A stretch of DNA of 64,000 bases, taken from positions 1 through 64,000 of the forward strand of contig NZ_BBWJ01000030.1 in NCBI RefSeq assembly GCF_001463745.1, given 5' to 3'. Positions 56,313 to 64,000 of the stretch are shown piece by piece. The translations under genes and the position numbers were made by a program. The notes under the pieces were generated by a model. It had not been told where the DNA came from. It saw only the letters and a list, made by a program, of their open reading frames with translations, and did not search any database. Origin of the DNA: Aureimonas sp. AU22. GTDB lineage: Bacteria; Pseudomonadota; Alphaproteobacteria; Rhizobiales; Rhizobiaceae. The stretch's first letter is position 1. The number at the start of each line of letters is the position of its first letter.

Positions 56313-56429
56313 GCGTCGTCCTTCCTTTCTCCGCGAACCGTAACCGTATCGGCTGACCGAAGGGAGGTCGACCAAACCTCGGGCGCCTTGCAGCCTCGAC
56401 GCCGGGATCGGCGTCGAGGCTGCCAACGC

Positions 56430-57305
56430 TCACGCGGCCTGCGGGATGCCGCCTGCGGCCGGGAGCGGTTCCCCGTCCTCGACGTCGGTCGAGACGGCGA
56501 TCGCCTTCTGCGCGTCGAGGGCCGACAGCCGGTCGACCAGCGCCGCCCGGATCATGGCAAAGGCATCGCTTCCCAGCGCCAGACGGCGAGGCGCGGGGTT
56601 GGCGTAGACGGAGTCGATCATCGCGTTCGCCATCTTCACGGGATCTCCGTTGTTGGGAACCGCCCCGGCGGCGAAGGCGCGGCGGAAGTCTCCAGACGGC
56701 GTCGCGTCATAGACGTCCATCGCCTCGGCCATCACCAGGCTGCCCGCGCCGAAGTTCGTGCGCGCCATGCCCGGCTCGACGATCGTCAGCTCGATGCCGA
56801 ACGCGGCCACCTCCTGCGCCACGGACTCCACGAAGCCTTCCACGGCCCACTTCGTGGCGTGGTAGATGCTGAGGCTTGGGATCGCGATCTGCCCACCCAT
56901 CGAGGCCAGCTGGATGACGCGACCGCCGCCCTGCCGGCGCAGGAAGGGTAGGACCGCGCGGATGACCTGGATCGAGCCGACGAGGTTGGTGTCGATCTGG
57001 TGCCGGATCTGCTGGTCGGTCAGCTCCTCCGCCGCGCCCGCCAGGCCGTACCCGGCGTTGTTGACGACGACGTCGATCCGGCCTTCGTCACCGAACGCGG
57101 CCGCCACGACTTCCCGAACCCGATCGGTATCGGTGACGTCGAGGCTCATGACCGTGAGAAGGTCGCCGTAACGGGCCTTGAGATCGTCCATCGCCGCGAG
57201 CCTGCGGACCGTTCCGATCACCCGGTCGCCGCGTGCGAGGAGTTGTTCGGTCAGCGCGCGGCCAAAGCCCGATGAGGTGCCGGTGATGAGCCAGGTCTTG
57301 GACAT
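56430..57305 (-). CDS. SDR-family oxidoreductase
   Basis: A 291-residue classical SDR. The NADP motif is 'LITGTSSGFGRALTEQLLARGDRVIGTVRR', then 'NNAGYGLAGAAEE', catalytic Ser in 'IQLASMGGQIAIPSLSIYHATKWAVEGF' with YxxxK, and 'EPGMARTNF'. The TSSGFG motif and long C-terminal extension fit the retinol-dehydrogenase-like group seen in many bacteria. It is divergent from the LysR gene, 166 bases apart, and is its probable target. Confidence 0.93.
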   Translation of the reverse strand: MSKTWLITGTSSGFGRALTEQLLARGDRVIGTVRRLAAMDDLKARYGDLLTVMSLDVTDTDRVREVVAAAFGDEGRIDVVVNNAGYGLAGAAEELTDQQIRHQIDTNLVGSIQVIRAVLPFLRRQGGGRVIQLASMGGQIAIPSLSIYHATKWAVEGFVESVAQEVAAFGIELTIVEPGMARTNFGAGSLVMAEAMDVYDATPSGDFRRAFAAGAVPNNGDPVKMANAMIDSVYANPAPRRLALGSDAFAMIRAALVDRLSALDAQKAIAVSTDVEDGEPLPAAGGIPQAA

Positions 57306-57471
57306 GGAAGGTCTCCGTTGGGATGTCCCGGACGCTTCGCTTCCGGGTGAAGGGGATCAGTGACCCGACGTCCGTGGGCTTCGTTGCCGCCTGTCTGTCT
57401 CTGACCACCCCTAGATCGCCGTTTTCGATGCCCCGTTGTAGCCGCTCGTTCGCCATGGCAGTGTTGACTGC

Positions 57472-58428
57472 ATGTCCATGCCACCGTTGTCGCCGGATCT
57501 CCTGCAGCTTCTCTGGTTCGTCCGTGTCGTCGAGGCGGGCTCGTTCTCGGAAGCCGCCCGTCGCTCGAACAACACGACGTCCGCGATGTCCAAGGCGGTG
57601 AGCCGCTTGGAGCAGACGCATGGCGTGCGCCTCCTCAACCGGACCACGCACGCGCTGTCGACGACGCCCGAAGGCGACCGCCTGCTGGCCGTCGGGCTCA
57701 AGCTCCTCGCCGACCTGGAGGATGCCCGCAGCGCGTTCGACGAGATCGGCCATCGCGGCGCCGTGGGCCGCGTCCGGATCAGCGCGCCGCCGTCGTTCAC
57801 CAGGCGGTGTCTCCTGCCTCGCCTGCCGAGGTTCCTCGAAACCCATCCCGGCATCTCGATCGAGATCGAGGCCACCGACAACTTCCTGAACATGGCGGTG
57901 CGCGGGATCGACATCGCGATCGGGGCCAGCGACGTGACCGGGCTGCCGGGGCACTTCGTGCGTCAGCTCTGCACCTTCCCCTGGATCGTGTGTGCCACCC
58001 CCGGGTATGTCGAAAAGCGAGGCATGCCGTCGACGCCCGCCGGTCTCGCAGCCCACGACCTCATCGGTATGCGCAGCCGCGTCAGCGGGCAGGTCGAAAG
58101 CTGGCGGTTCCGCAACCCCGCGGACGGGACGACGGTCCGGCATCAGCCGAACGCCCGGCACGTCTTCGACGATTCGGAAGCCGCCTGGGACATGATCCGG
58201 GCCGAGCTCGGCGTCGGCTACGCGCCGTCTTGGGTCGGCATGGAGGAGTGGCGGCAGGGTCTGGTGGTGGAGGCGCTGCGCGACTGGCGCGGCAACGAGG
58301 TTCCGCTCTACGCCGTGCGGATCGACAAGCGGCTGACGCCTGCGCGCGTGCTCGCCGTCCAGGACTTCATCGTCGAGGTGACCAGAACCGCGCAGGAGGA
58401 GTTCGCAGCATTGAGCGCTGCGGCGTGA
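57472..58428 (+). CDS. LysR-family transcriptional regulator
   Basis: A 318-residue LysR-type regulator. The winged helix is at about 8-65 ('LLWFVRVVEAGSFSEAARRSNNTTSAMSKAVSRLEQTHGVRLLNRTTHALSTTPEGDRLL'). The co-inducer domain follows ('GRVRISAPPSFTRRCLLPRLPRFLETHPGISIEIEATD'). It resembles the CrgA/AaeR-like subgroup that controls neighbouring oxidoreductases. It is divergent from the SDR gene. The start ATG 57472 has no strong ribosome site; a second ATG two codons later is as good. Confidence 0.93.
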   Translation: MSMPPLSPDLLQLLWFVRVVEAGSFSEAARRSNNTTSAMSKAVSRLEQTHGVRLLNRTTHALSTTPEGDRLLAVGLKLLADLEDARSAFDEIGHRGAVGRVRISAPPSFTRRCLLPRLPRFLETHPGISIEIEATDNFLNMAVRGIDIAIGASDVTGLPGHFVRQLCTFPWIVCATPGYVEKRGMPSTPAGLAAHDLIGMRSRVSGQVESWRFRNPADGTTVRHQPNARHVFDDSEAAWDMIRAELGVGYAPSWVGMEEWRQGLVVEALRDWRGNEVPLYAVRIDKRLTPARVLAVQDFIVEVTRTAQEEFAALSAAA

Positions 58429-58533
58429 GCGAAGACCGATCGCGCTTCTGTCCCACCCTACATCGGGAAGGACTGCTTTTGGGGAAGGAACGGCTCGACC
58501 TCGAATGGCCGAGATAAGTGGGCACCCATCCAG

Positions 58534-58556
58534 CCGCTCCCGGGCGTCTGCTTCCC
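58534..58556 (+). repeat. Second copy of the CGCTCCCGGGCGTC-type repeat
   Basis: The segment CCGCTCCCGGGCGTC followed by TGCTTCC matches 10329-10350 with a single mismatch, although the two lie 48 kb apart. It is in the spacer between the LysR gene and the SDR-DoxX gene. Confidence 0.55.
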
Positions 58557-58631
58557 GGTCGCCTGAGAGGGAACGGGGTGGAGGGCGGGCGGGCGGTCAG
58601 CGTCGTGCCGCTCAACTGAAAGCGCTGGCGG

Positions 58632-59966
58632 TCATCGATCCTCGAAGACCGCCAGACCGACCATCATCAAAACGATGGCAGGCCCGGTCTTCACGAGCGC
58701 ACCGAGGGGTTCGAGCCACAGGGTCGGCGTGACGAGTGCCGCCGAGACCATGTAGCAAAGGGACAGGGCAATTCCGGCAAGGAGCCCGAGGCGGCAGGTC
58801 CGCCGGTTGGCTATCAGGATGCCGATCGCAATGTCCATCAGGCTCGTCGCCACCGTGATCGCTTTCGCGAGCGCTTCGCCGAAACCGTGATCGGTGAGGA
58901 TCCGCACCGCCGGATCGAAGGCGACGGAGATCGCGATGCTGCCGGATACGATCCAGAACGGCACGAGGATACCGACAATCAGGGCCTTCAGTCCGTAGAG
59001 GCGCGCAAACCAGCGCTCCTGCACCGTGGCGGAGATCGTGCTCAGGATGGTGGGACCGGACGGGGAAGCCATGCCCGTCGCTTCGCGCCAGCTGGCCGGG
59101 TCGCCGGTGACGCCGCGATGCATCTCGGCAAGGGCGGTCGAGCGAACGGGAGGGCGCCAGCCAAATCGCGAAACCACATCGCCCGCGGCGCTCGCGGCAG
59201 TGAGCATCCACGATGGTACGCGGATTCGGCGCTCTGGCCCGGCAAGGCGGGTCGCAAGCCCGGCCAGAACCTCGCCGACGCTGGAAGCCTGGTCTTCCAT
59301 GACGTCCCAACTCGCCCGCCAGTTACGGCGTCCGCCCTGCCATTCGTTCGCCAGGAAGGCGACGGTGCGTCCGATATCGCGGGCATCGGTCACCGCGAAG
59401 GGACGCTCGGAGAGGCTCTCGGGAAGGTCGAAGGGGAGAACGGCCAGGGCCCGCATGAGCGCGCTGCCGCCGTAGGCCGCGTCCGCAAGGATAAAGCCCG
59501 GGCGCAGGATCACATGAGAAAGCCCCGAGCCCTTGATGGTCGCCTCCGCTGCCCGTTTGCCGCGGCTGAATTCGGTCCGATCGTCGTTGGACTGGCCCGG
59601 GATCGAGACATGAACGAGGAGCGATGGACGCTCCCGTTGCAGGAGAGTGCTCACGAGCCTCCGCACGAATTCATCGTTGGCGCTGGCGGCGGACGAACCC
59701 GGCGCATCTTGCAGGACGCCAATGCAGTTCACGACAATGTCCGCCCTTGTCGCCGCGAGTGAAACACGCAGGCTTTCGTCATCGGCGTCCACCAGCGGGC
59801 AGCGCATCCAACCCCCGCGCCAGGCGGCTTCCTGAACGGGCGTGAAACGTCGTGCCACGGGCACGACCTCGTAGCCCTTGGACAGGAGAAAGGAACTCAG
59901 CGCTTCGCCGATGAGGCCCGAAGCGCCGAGCACGGCGACGATGGGGGGCTGAGCAACGTCGGTCAT
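58632..59966 (-). CDS. SDR-type protein fused to a DoxX-like membrane domain
   Basis: A 444-residue fusion. Residues 1-300 are an NAD(P)-binding atypical SDR ('IVAVLGASGLIGEALSSFLLSKGYEVVPVARR', 'DIVVNCIGVLQDAPGSS', 'RGKRAAEATIKGSGLSHVILRPGFI'). Residues 320-444 carry four helices of DoxX-like type ('LYGLKALIVGILVPFWIVSGSIAI', 'VATSLMDIAIGILIANRRTCRLGLLAGIALSLCYMVSAAL'). Such fusions occur in Proteobacteria and are of unknown function; a membrane-tethered reductase is inferred. Its start overlaps the end of the DUF2269 gene by four bases, so the two are coupled. Confidence 0.9.
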   Translation of the reverse strand: MTDVAQPPIVAVLGASGLIGEALSSFLLSKGYEVVPVARRFTPVQEAAWRGGWMRCPLVDADDESLRVSLAATRADIVVNCIGVLQDAPGSSAASANDEFVRRLVSTLLQRERPSLLVHVSIPGQSNDDRTEFSRGKRAAEATIKGSGLSHVILRPGFILADAAYGGSALMRALAVLPFDLPESLSERPFAVTDARDIGRTVAFLANEWQGGRRNWRASWDVMEDQASSVGEVLAGLATRLAGPERRIRVPSWMLTAASAAGDVVSRFGWRPPVRSTALAEMHRGVTGDPASWREATGMASPSGPTILSTISATVQERWFARLYGLKALIVGILVPFWIVSGSIAISVAFDPAVRILTDHGFGEALAKAITVATSLMDIAIGILIANRRTCRLGLLAGIALSLCYMVSAALVTPTLWLEPLGALVKTGPAIVLMMVGLAVFEDR

Positions 59967-60430
59967 AGGGCGGGCCGGGCGATCATGAGCCACAGGATGG
60001 CCATCACGGAGCCAAAGCCCGGGAAGCCGAAGATGAACCAGATGCGGTAGAGATGATGATAGGCAGGCGGAAGCGCCGTCCCGGCGAGCGCTGCCTCCCG
60101 CGCGAGGTCCCGCATTCGCGCCTGGATCCAGACGACCGGGAGCCAGAAGACGCCGGCCACCCCGTAGAGCAGAAGCGCCAACCCGAGCCATCCCTCCCAT
60201 AGGGGGATCCCCATCATGTCGGCGAGAAGGTATCCGGTGATCGGCTGGGCGATCACGGCGCTGGCGGTGAACAGCATGTCGGCGATCACGACGACACCTG
60301 CCGTGCGTGCGACGAAGGCTGCGTCCTTCGTGCGGTGTGCCATCAGCATGAAGAACGCGATTCCCGTTCCCGTCCCGAGAAGAACGATCGCTCCGAGGAC
60401 ATGCAGGTATTTGAGGAGGAGATAGTCCAA
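59963..60430 (-). CDS. DUF2269-family membrane protein
   Basis: An integral membrane protein of about 155 residues with four helices. The opening 'DYLLLKYLHVLGAIVLLGTGTGIAFFMLMAHRT' is the DUF2269 hallmark, including a His in the first helix. 'QPITGYLLADMMGIPLWEGWLGLALLLYG' and 'FGFPGFGSVMAILWLMIARP' complete it. The start is unsure: TTG 60430 fits the family N-terminus, while TTG 60499 gives 178 residues. Linkage to an SDR-DoxX fusion gene occurs elsewhere in Proteobacteria, so both may work in one membrane complex. Confidence 0.88.
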   Translation of the reverse strand: MDYLLLKYLHVLGAIVLLGTGTGIAFFMLMAHRTKDAAFVARTAGVVVIADMLFTASAVIAQPITGYLLADMMGIPLWEGWLGLALLLYGVAGVFWLPVVWIQARMRDLAREAALAGTALPPAYHHLYRIWFIFGFPGFGSVMAILWLMIARPAL

Positions 60431-60732
60431 TCGAACCCCGCTGCCTTGTCGACGGAACCATGGCGCCGGAATGACAGATCCCGCCGCGTCGCCTGGCAAG
60501 CCGTAGCTGTGAACTTGTACCGTCTGCGAGGTTGAGATTTCGAAACCGCCTTCGGGCCCGCTTCCGCGCGAACGCCACGATCCTGAATGCCCAAGAGCGA
60601 ACGGGAAGGCGCGTGGACCGTCGAACCATCACCGGAGGACCCAACGAGCGGACGCTCCAGCTCGGACGATCCCCTTCACGGGCGGCCGGCTGTCAGGCAT
60701 GCGAAGACATCGAAGGCGGTGCCGCGGAACGG

Positions 60733-62061
60733 CTAGCGTATCAGGGGCCGCCGTAGGAGCAGGAAGCCCAGACAGGTCGCCCGCATCAGCATGAAGGCGA
60801 CGAAGCTCCACCACAGTCCGTGATTGCCGAGGCTCCCCGTCAGGAACCAGGCGAGCGCGACGAAGAGGGCGAGGCTGAGGGCCATCGCGTTGCGCAGCTC
60901 CCCGGTCCGGGTCGCTCCGATGAAGACCCCGTCCAGAATGTAGCCCCACACGGCGATGACCGGCATCGCGACCATGTAGGGCAGGAAGAGAAGCGCCTCG
61001 TCGCGGATCGCGGCCTGGTCCGTCAACAGGGCGAGGAGCTGCGGCCCCAGGATCCAGAAGCCGAGCGCCGCAAGCGCCGCCAGCAGGAAGCCGCAGAGAA
61101 AGATCGAGCGGATGATCGCCTCGAGCGAACGTCGGTCGCGCGCGCCGATGGCCGACCCGACGAGGGCTTCGCCCACATGCGCGAAGCCGTCGAGCCCGTA
61201 GGAGAGAAGCGCCAGGAGATTGAGTAGCAGCGCGTTGGCGGCGAGGATCGCATCGCCCTGCGATGCACCCATGCGCGCGAAGAAGCTGAAGGCGAGGAGA
61301 ACGCAGAAGCTGCGCAGGAAGATGTCGGTGTTGGCGGCGAGAAGGCGCCGGAAGGCGGCGGCCTCGAAGAGGTTTCCCGTCCCAGCCGGACCCTTCGGGC
61401 GCATCGAACGCCACATCAGTGAGAGACCCGCGAGACAGCTCGTCCACTCTCCGGACGCCGTGCCGGCGCCGATGCCCACGACCCCGAAGTCCAGCCCATA
61501 GACGAGGGTGAGCGTGACCGCGAGATTGGTGCCGTAGCCGAGGAGCTGGAGGGCGAGCGCCGACAGGACGCGTTGCTGTCCGAGGAGTACGCCGAGGATC
61601 ACGAGATTGGCGAGCGTTGCCGGAGCGGACCAGATCCGGGCATGGGCGTAGGTCGCGGCGACCTGCCGCACCTCGTCGCCGCCGCCGAGAAGCGCCAGCG
61701 CGAGCGTGACGAGCGGCGTCTGGACGATGAGGATCAGAATGCCCGCGACCGCGGCGATCAGAAGGCCGCGCAGGAGGTGGAGGCGCGCCGCGTCCGCGTC
61801 TCCCGCCCCGACCGACTGGGCGACGAGCCCCGTCGTGGTCATGCGCAGGAAGCCGAAACCCCAGTAGAGGAAATTGAACAGGACGCCGGCCAGCGCGATG
61901 CCGCCGAGGAACTGCGGGCCCGGCAGGTGGCCGGCGATCCAGGTATCGACGAGCGAAACGATCGGCAGCGCCAGGTTGGCGACGACGATCGGAAGCGCCA
62001 GCACGAGGACCCGCCCCGTCCAGCCGGAAAGCGAACGCTCGGGGTCCGCAGTCAACGCCAT
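60733..62061 (-). CDS. MATE-family efflux transporter (DinF-like)
   Basis: A 442-residue exporter with twelve predicted helices. Family landmarks are 'LVLALPIVVANLALPIVSLVDTWIAGHL', 'GFGFLRMTTTGLVAQSVGAGD', 'YGTNLAVTLTLVYGLDFGVVGIGAGTASGEW' and 'SYGLDGFAHVGEALVGSAIGARDR'. The pattern fits the DinF branch of MATE proteins, which export drugs or bile-salt-like compounds against protons or sodium. ATG 62061 has GAGGGGAAGCG upstream; the longer frame is rejected. It lies 75 bases from the end of the ABC ATPase gene on the same strand. Confidence 0.95.
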   Translation of the reverse strand: MALTADPERSLSGWTGRVLVLALPIVVANLALPIVSLVDTWIAGHLPGPQFLGGIALAGVLFNFLYWGFGFLRMTTTGLVAQSVGAGDADAARLHLLRGLLIAAVAGILILIVQTPLVTLALALLGGGDEVRQVAATYAHARIWSAPATLANLVILGVLLGQQRVLSALALQLLGYGTNLAVTLTLVYGLDFGVVGIGAGTASGEWTSCLAGLSLMWRSMRPKGPAGTGNLFEAAAFRRLLAANTDIFLRSFCVLLAFSFFARMGASQGDAILAANALLLNLLALLSYGLDGFAHVGEALVGSAIGARDRRSLEAIIRSIFLCGFLLAALAALGFWILGPQLLALLTDQAAIRDEALLFLPYMVAMPVIAVWGYILDGVFIGATRTGELRNAMALSLALFVALAWFLTGSLGNHGLWWSFVAFMLMRATCLGFLLLRRPLIR

Positions 62062-62135
62062 CGCTTCCCCTCGCCCTTTCGCGTCGATGCGTCGAGCCGG
62101 ACGCGATGGCGTCCGGCTCATCGTCCCACGCGGGT

Positions 62136-63224
62136 TCAGGCCTGGAGGATGGCGACGCGCTTCGGGTCGAACGAGGCCCAGACGGCGTCGCCGACATTGC
62201 CCTGCAGCAGGGCCGGATCGGTGGAGGCCTTGATGTGGGAGGCGGCCGCCTGACCGCCCTCCACCTCGAGATCGACGTCGAGGCGTGCGCCCTTGAACGT
62301 ACGGCGCACGATGCGCGTGCGCAGCGCGTTGGCGGCATCGGGACGTTCGGCGGTCAGACGGATGCTTTCCGGGCGCAGCGTCACGTCGACGCGCGAGCGA
62401 TCCGCGATCGCATCGGCCTGCGGCGCTTCCACGAGGATCGGGGTGCCGTTCCACGAAATGCGCGGCCCCGCCGCCCCGTCGCGCTGGACGTCGCAGGTGA
62501 GGAGGTTGGTCTCGCCGATGAAGTCGGCGACGAACCGACTGCGCGGGCGGTGGTAGAGGTCCTCTGGCGTTCCCTCCTGCTCGATGCGGCCGCCGTTCAT
62601 GACGATGATGCGGTCGGACATGGTGAGGGCTTCCTCCTGGTCGTGGGTGACGAGAAGGAAGGTCTTGCCGGTTCGCTCCTGGATCGACTTCAGCTCGATC
62701 TGGACCTGGCCTCGCAGCTTGGCGTCGAGCGCGCCGAGCGGCTCGTCGAGGAGGAGGAGCTTCGGGTCCGGGGCCAGCGCGCGCGCCAGCGCCACGCGCT
62801 GCCGCTGGCCGCCCGACAGCTGGTCGGGCCGGCGATCGCCGAAGTCCGAGAGCTGCAGGAAGGCGAGAAGCTCGTCCACCCGCGCCCGCGCCTCGTCTTT
62901 CGTGCGACCCTTGAGCTGGGGTCCGAAGGCGACGTTGTCGCGCACGCTCATGTGCGGGAACAGCGCGTAGTCCTGGAACACCATGTTCACGTCCCGCCGG
63001 TTGGGCGGCAGGTGCGTCACGTCCTTGCCGGCGAGGAGGATGCGCCCCTCCTGGGGCAGCTCGAAGCCGCCGAGCATGCGCAGCGTCGTCGACTTGCCGC
63101 AGCCCGAGGGCCCGAGGAGCGTGACGAACTCGCCCTCGCGGATGTCGAGGTTCAGGTGGTCGACGGCGACGATGGGGCCGTAGCGTTTGGTCACGCCTTG
63201 GAAGCTGGCGATGGTTCCGGGCAT
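62136..63224 (-). CDS. Polyamine-type ABC transporter ATP-binding protein (PotA-like)
   Basis: A 362-residue ATPase of the PotA/CUT1-like group. Walker A is 'LLGPSGCGKSTTLRMLGGFE', signature 'LSGGQRQRVALARALAPDP', Walker B 'LLLLDEPLGALD' and switch His 'VTHDQEEAL'. The C-terminal TOBE domain starts after residue 240 ('ETNLLTCDVQRDG'). The phrase 'GKDVTHLPPNRRDVNMVFQDYALFPH' is typical of putrescine/spermidine importers. Its start overlaps the permease stop by one base (TGATG). Confidence 0.95.
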   Translation of the reverse strand: MPGTIASFQGVTKRYGPIVAVDHLNLDIREGEFVTLLGPSGCGKSTTLRMLGGFELPQEGRILLAGKDVTHLPPNRRDVNMVFQDYALFPHMSVRDNVAFGPQLKGRTKDEARARVDELLAFLQLSDFGDRRPDQLSGGQRQRVALARALAPDPKLLLLDEPLGALDAKLRGQVQIELKSIQERTGKTFLLVTHDQEEALTMSDRIIVMNGGRIEQEGTPEDLYHRPRSRFVADFIGETNLLTCDVQRDGAAGPRISWNGTPILVEAPQADAIADRSRVDVTLRPESIRLTAERPDAANALRTRIVRRTFKGARLDVDLEVEGGQAAASHIKASTDPALLQGNVGDAVWASFDPKRVAILQA

Positions 63225-64000
63225 CAGCGTGTGCCTCCCTTTGTGCGTCTTGTGAAGCGCTCGGCCCAGATGCCGATCATGGCGGTGACCACGAGCACCA
63301 CGGTGGCGAGCGCATTGATGGATGGGGACATTCCGGAGCGCAGTTCGGCGAAGATGAGGACGGGAAGCGTCGGCGAGTAGCCGCCGAGGAAGAAGGCGCG
63401 CACGAAGTCGTCGAAGCTGAGCAGCATGCAGAAGACGCCGGCGCCGACCAGCGAGGGCATCAGGTAGGGCAGTGTCACCCGGAGGAACGCGATGAAGTCG
63501 TCGGCACCGAGATCGCGCGCCGCTTCGACGTGGCTCTTGGGCATGGAGCCGAGCCGGGCGAAGACCATGAGTGCGACGAAGGGCACGTTGTGGATCGTGT
63601 GCCCGAGGATGATCGCGAAGGTCCCGGGCTCCAAGCCGATCGTGCGGATGAAGATGCGCAGCGAGATGGCCGAAATCACGCCGGGGATCACGGCGGGAAG
63701 GCACAGGACCGCAAAGACGAGCGTGCGGCCCCATAATGTGGCCGGTGCCAGGAACACCGCGCACCACGTGCCGATCACGATCGACAGGAGGGTCGATGCG
63801 ACAGCGATCAGTGCCGAATAGCCGAAGACCTGGATGATGCGCGTGTCCTGGAGGACCTCGACATACCACTTCGTGGTCCAGGACTGGATCGGGAAGCCGA
63901 CGAAGGCGCTGTCCTTGAACCCCATCGCGATCATCAGCGCCAGCGGCACGAAGAGGTAGACGACGAAGGCCCAGTAGAAGGAGGTGAGGGCGATCTTGCC
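63224..64000 (-). CDS. Polyamine-type ABC transporter permease (PotC-like), 5' end beyond window
   Basis: The frame is open to the right edge, so the N-terminus is missing; 258 residues are visible, beginning 'GKIALTSFYWAFVVYLF'. It has several helices and the EAA loop in 'LGSMPKSHVEAARDLGADDFIAFLRVTLPYLMPSLV'. 'SFDDFVRAFFLGG' (the S(F)DD segment) is characteristic of PotC-type permeases. It would form a channel with a PotB-type permease presumably encoded just outside the window. Confidence 0.93.
   Translation of the reverse strand, partial: GKIALTSFYWAFVVYLFVPLALMIAMGFKDSAFVGFPIQSWTTKWYVEVLQDTRIIQVFGYSALIAVASTLLSIVIGTWCAVFLAPATLWGRTLVFAVLCLPAVIPGVISAISLRIFIRTIGLEPGTFAIILGHTIHNVPFVALMVFARLGSMPKSHVEAARDLGADDFIAFLRVTLPYLMPSLVGAGVFCMLLSFDDFVRAFFLGGYSPTLPVLIFAELRSGMSPSINALATVVLVVTAMIGIWAERFTRRTKGGTR

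Overview
The window is GC-rich DNA from an alphaproteobacterium, most likely of the order Hyphomicrobiales (Rhizobiales). The grounds are a Ros/MucR regulator, an HWE-family histidine kinase, a complex I NDUFA9-type protein beside uppP, queG in a GST neighbourhood, and a rhizobial-type outer membrane barrel protein. Genus cannot be fixed from the sequence alone; an Aurantimonadaceae-like organism is a guess. It reads as chromosome: two tRNA genes and several housekeeping genes, interrupted by accessory segments.

Layout. 0-4.2 kb: exported and small proteins (barrel OMP, DUF7282-like, fasciclin), small hypotheticals, an XRE-like HTH protein and a NUDIX hydrolase. 4.3-9.8 kb: two signalling units, a CHASE3-PAS-HisKA hybrid kinase with two receiver domains, and an HWE kinase followed by a single-domain receiver. 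10.4-13.7 kb: an MFS transporter and a divergent ADH/HxlR pair. 13.9-16.4 kb: a MucR-like protein, a decayed GGDEF gene, two tandem-repeat tracts and a tyrosine recombinase. 16.5-19.4 kb: an amidohydrolase and gamma-glutamyltransferase operon. 19.7-28.9 kb: a polar amino acid ABC importer, an SDR and a nucleoside-recognition (Gate) protein, divergent from a MocR regulator, a class II aldolase and a class III aminotransferase, with clear repeat operators between the two arms.

29.4-38.2 kb is the most unusual part. A three-gene operon encodes a PD-(D/E)XK-like protein, a small protein and a soluble AAA+ ATPase fused to an M41 (FtsH-type) zinc protease. It is followed by an unrecognised 433-aa protein, a ParA-like ATPase with an altered P-loop and its partner, and a large serine recombinase whose coding sequence ends inside a tRNA-Arg gene. 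This looks like an integrated element with an undescribed nuclease/AAA-protease module.

38.4-44.6 kb is core-like: rlpA, an SDR, an Ala/Gly repeat protein, queG, GST, uppP, a strong bidirectional terminator, an NDUFA9-type gene and tRNA-Leu. 45.2-54.8 kb is a catabolic locus. On the minus strand are an Ldh-family dehydrogenase, an iron ADH, a succinate-semialdehyde-type dehydrogenase and an alpha/beta hydrolase. Divergently come a GntR/FCD regulator, a sugar-type ABC importer and a DJ-1/PfpI protein. 55-64 kb holds a DUF1330 protein, three Rossmann-type proteins (one fused to a DoxX-like membrane domain), a LysR regulator, a DUF2269 membrane protein, a MATE exporter and the start of a polyamine-type ABC importer that runs off the right edge.

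How they work together: transport, catabolic enzymes and a divergent regulator are packed into self-contained cassettes (19.7-28.9 kb and 45.2-54.8 kb). Most other genes are stand-alone regulator/enzyme pairs. All functional calls rest on reading motifs by eye; no database search was run.
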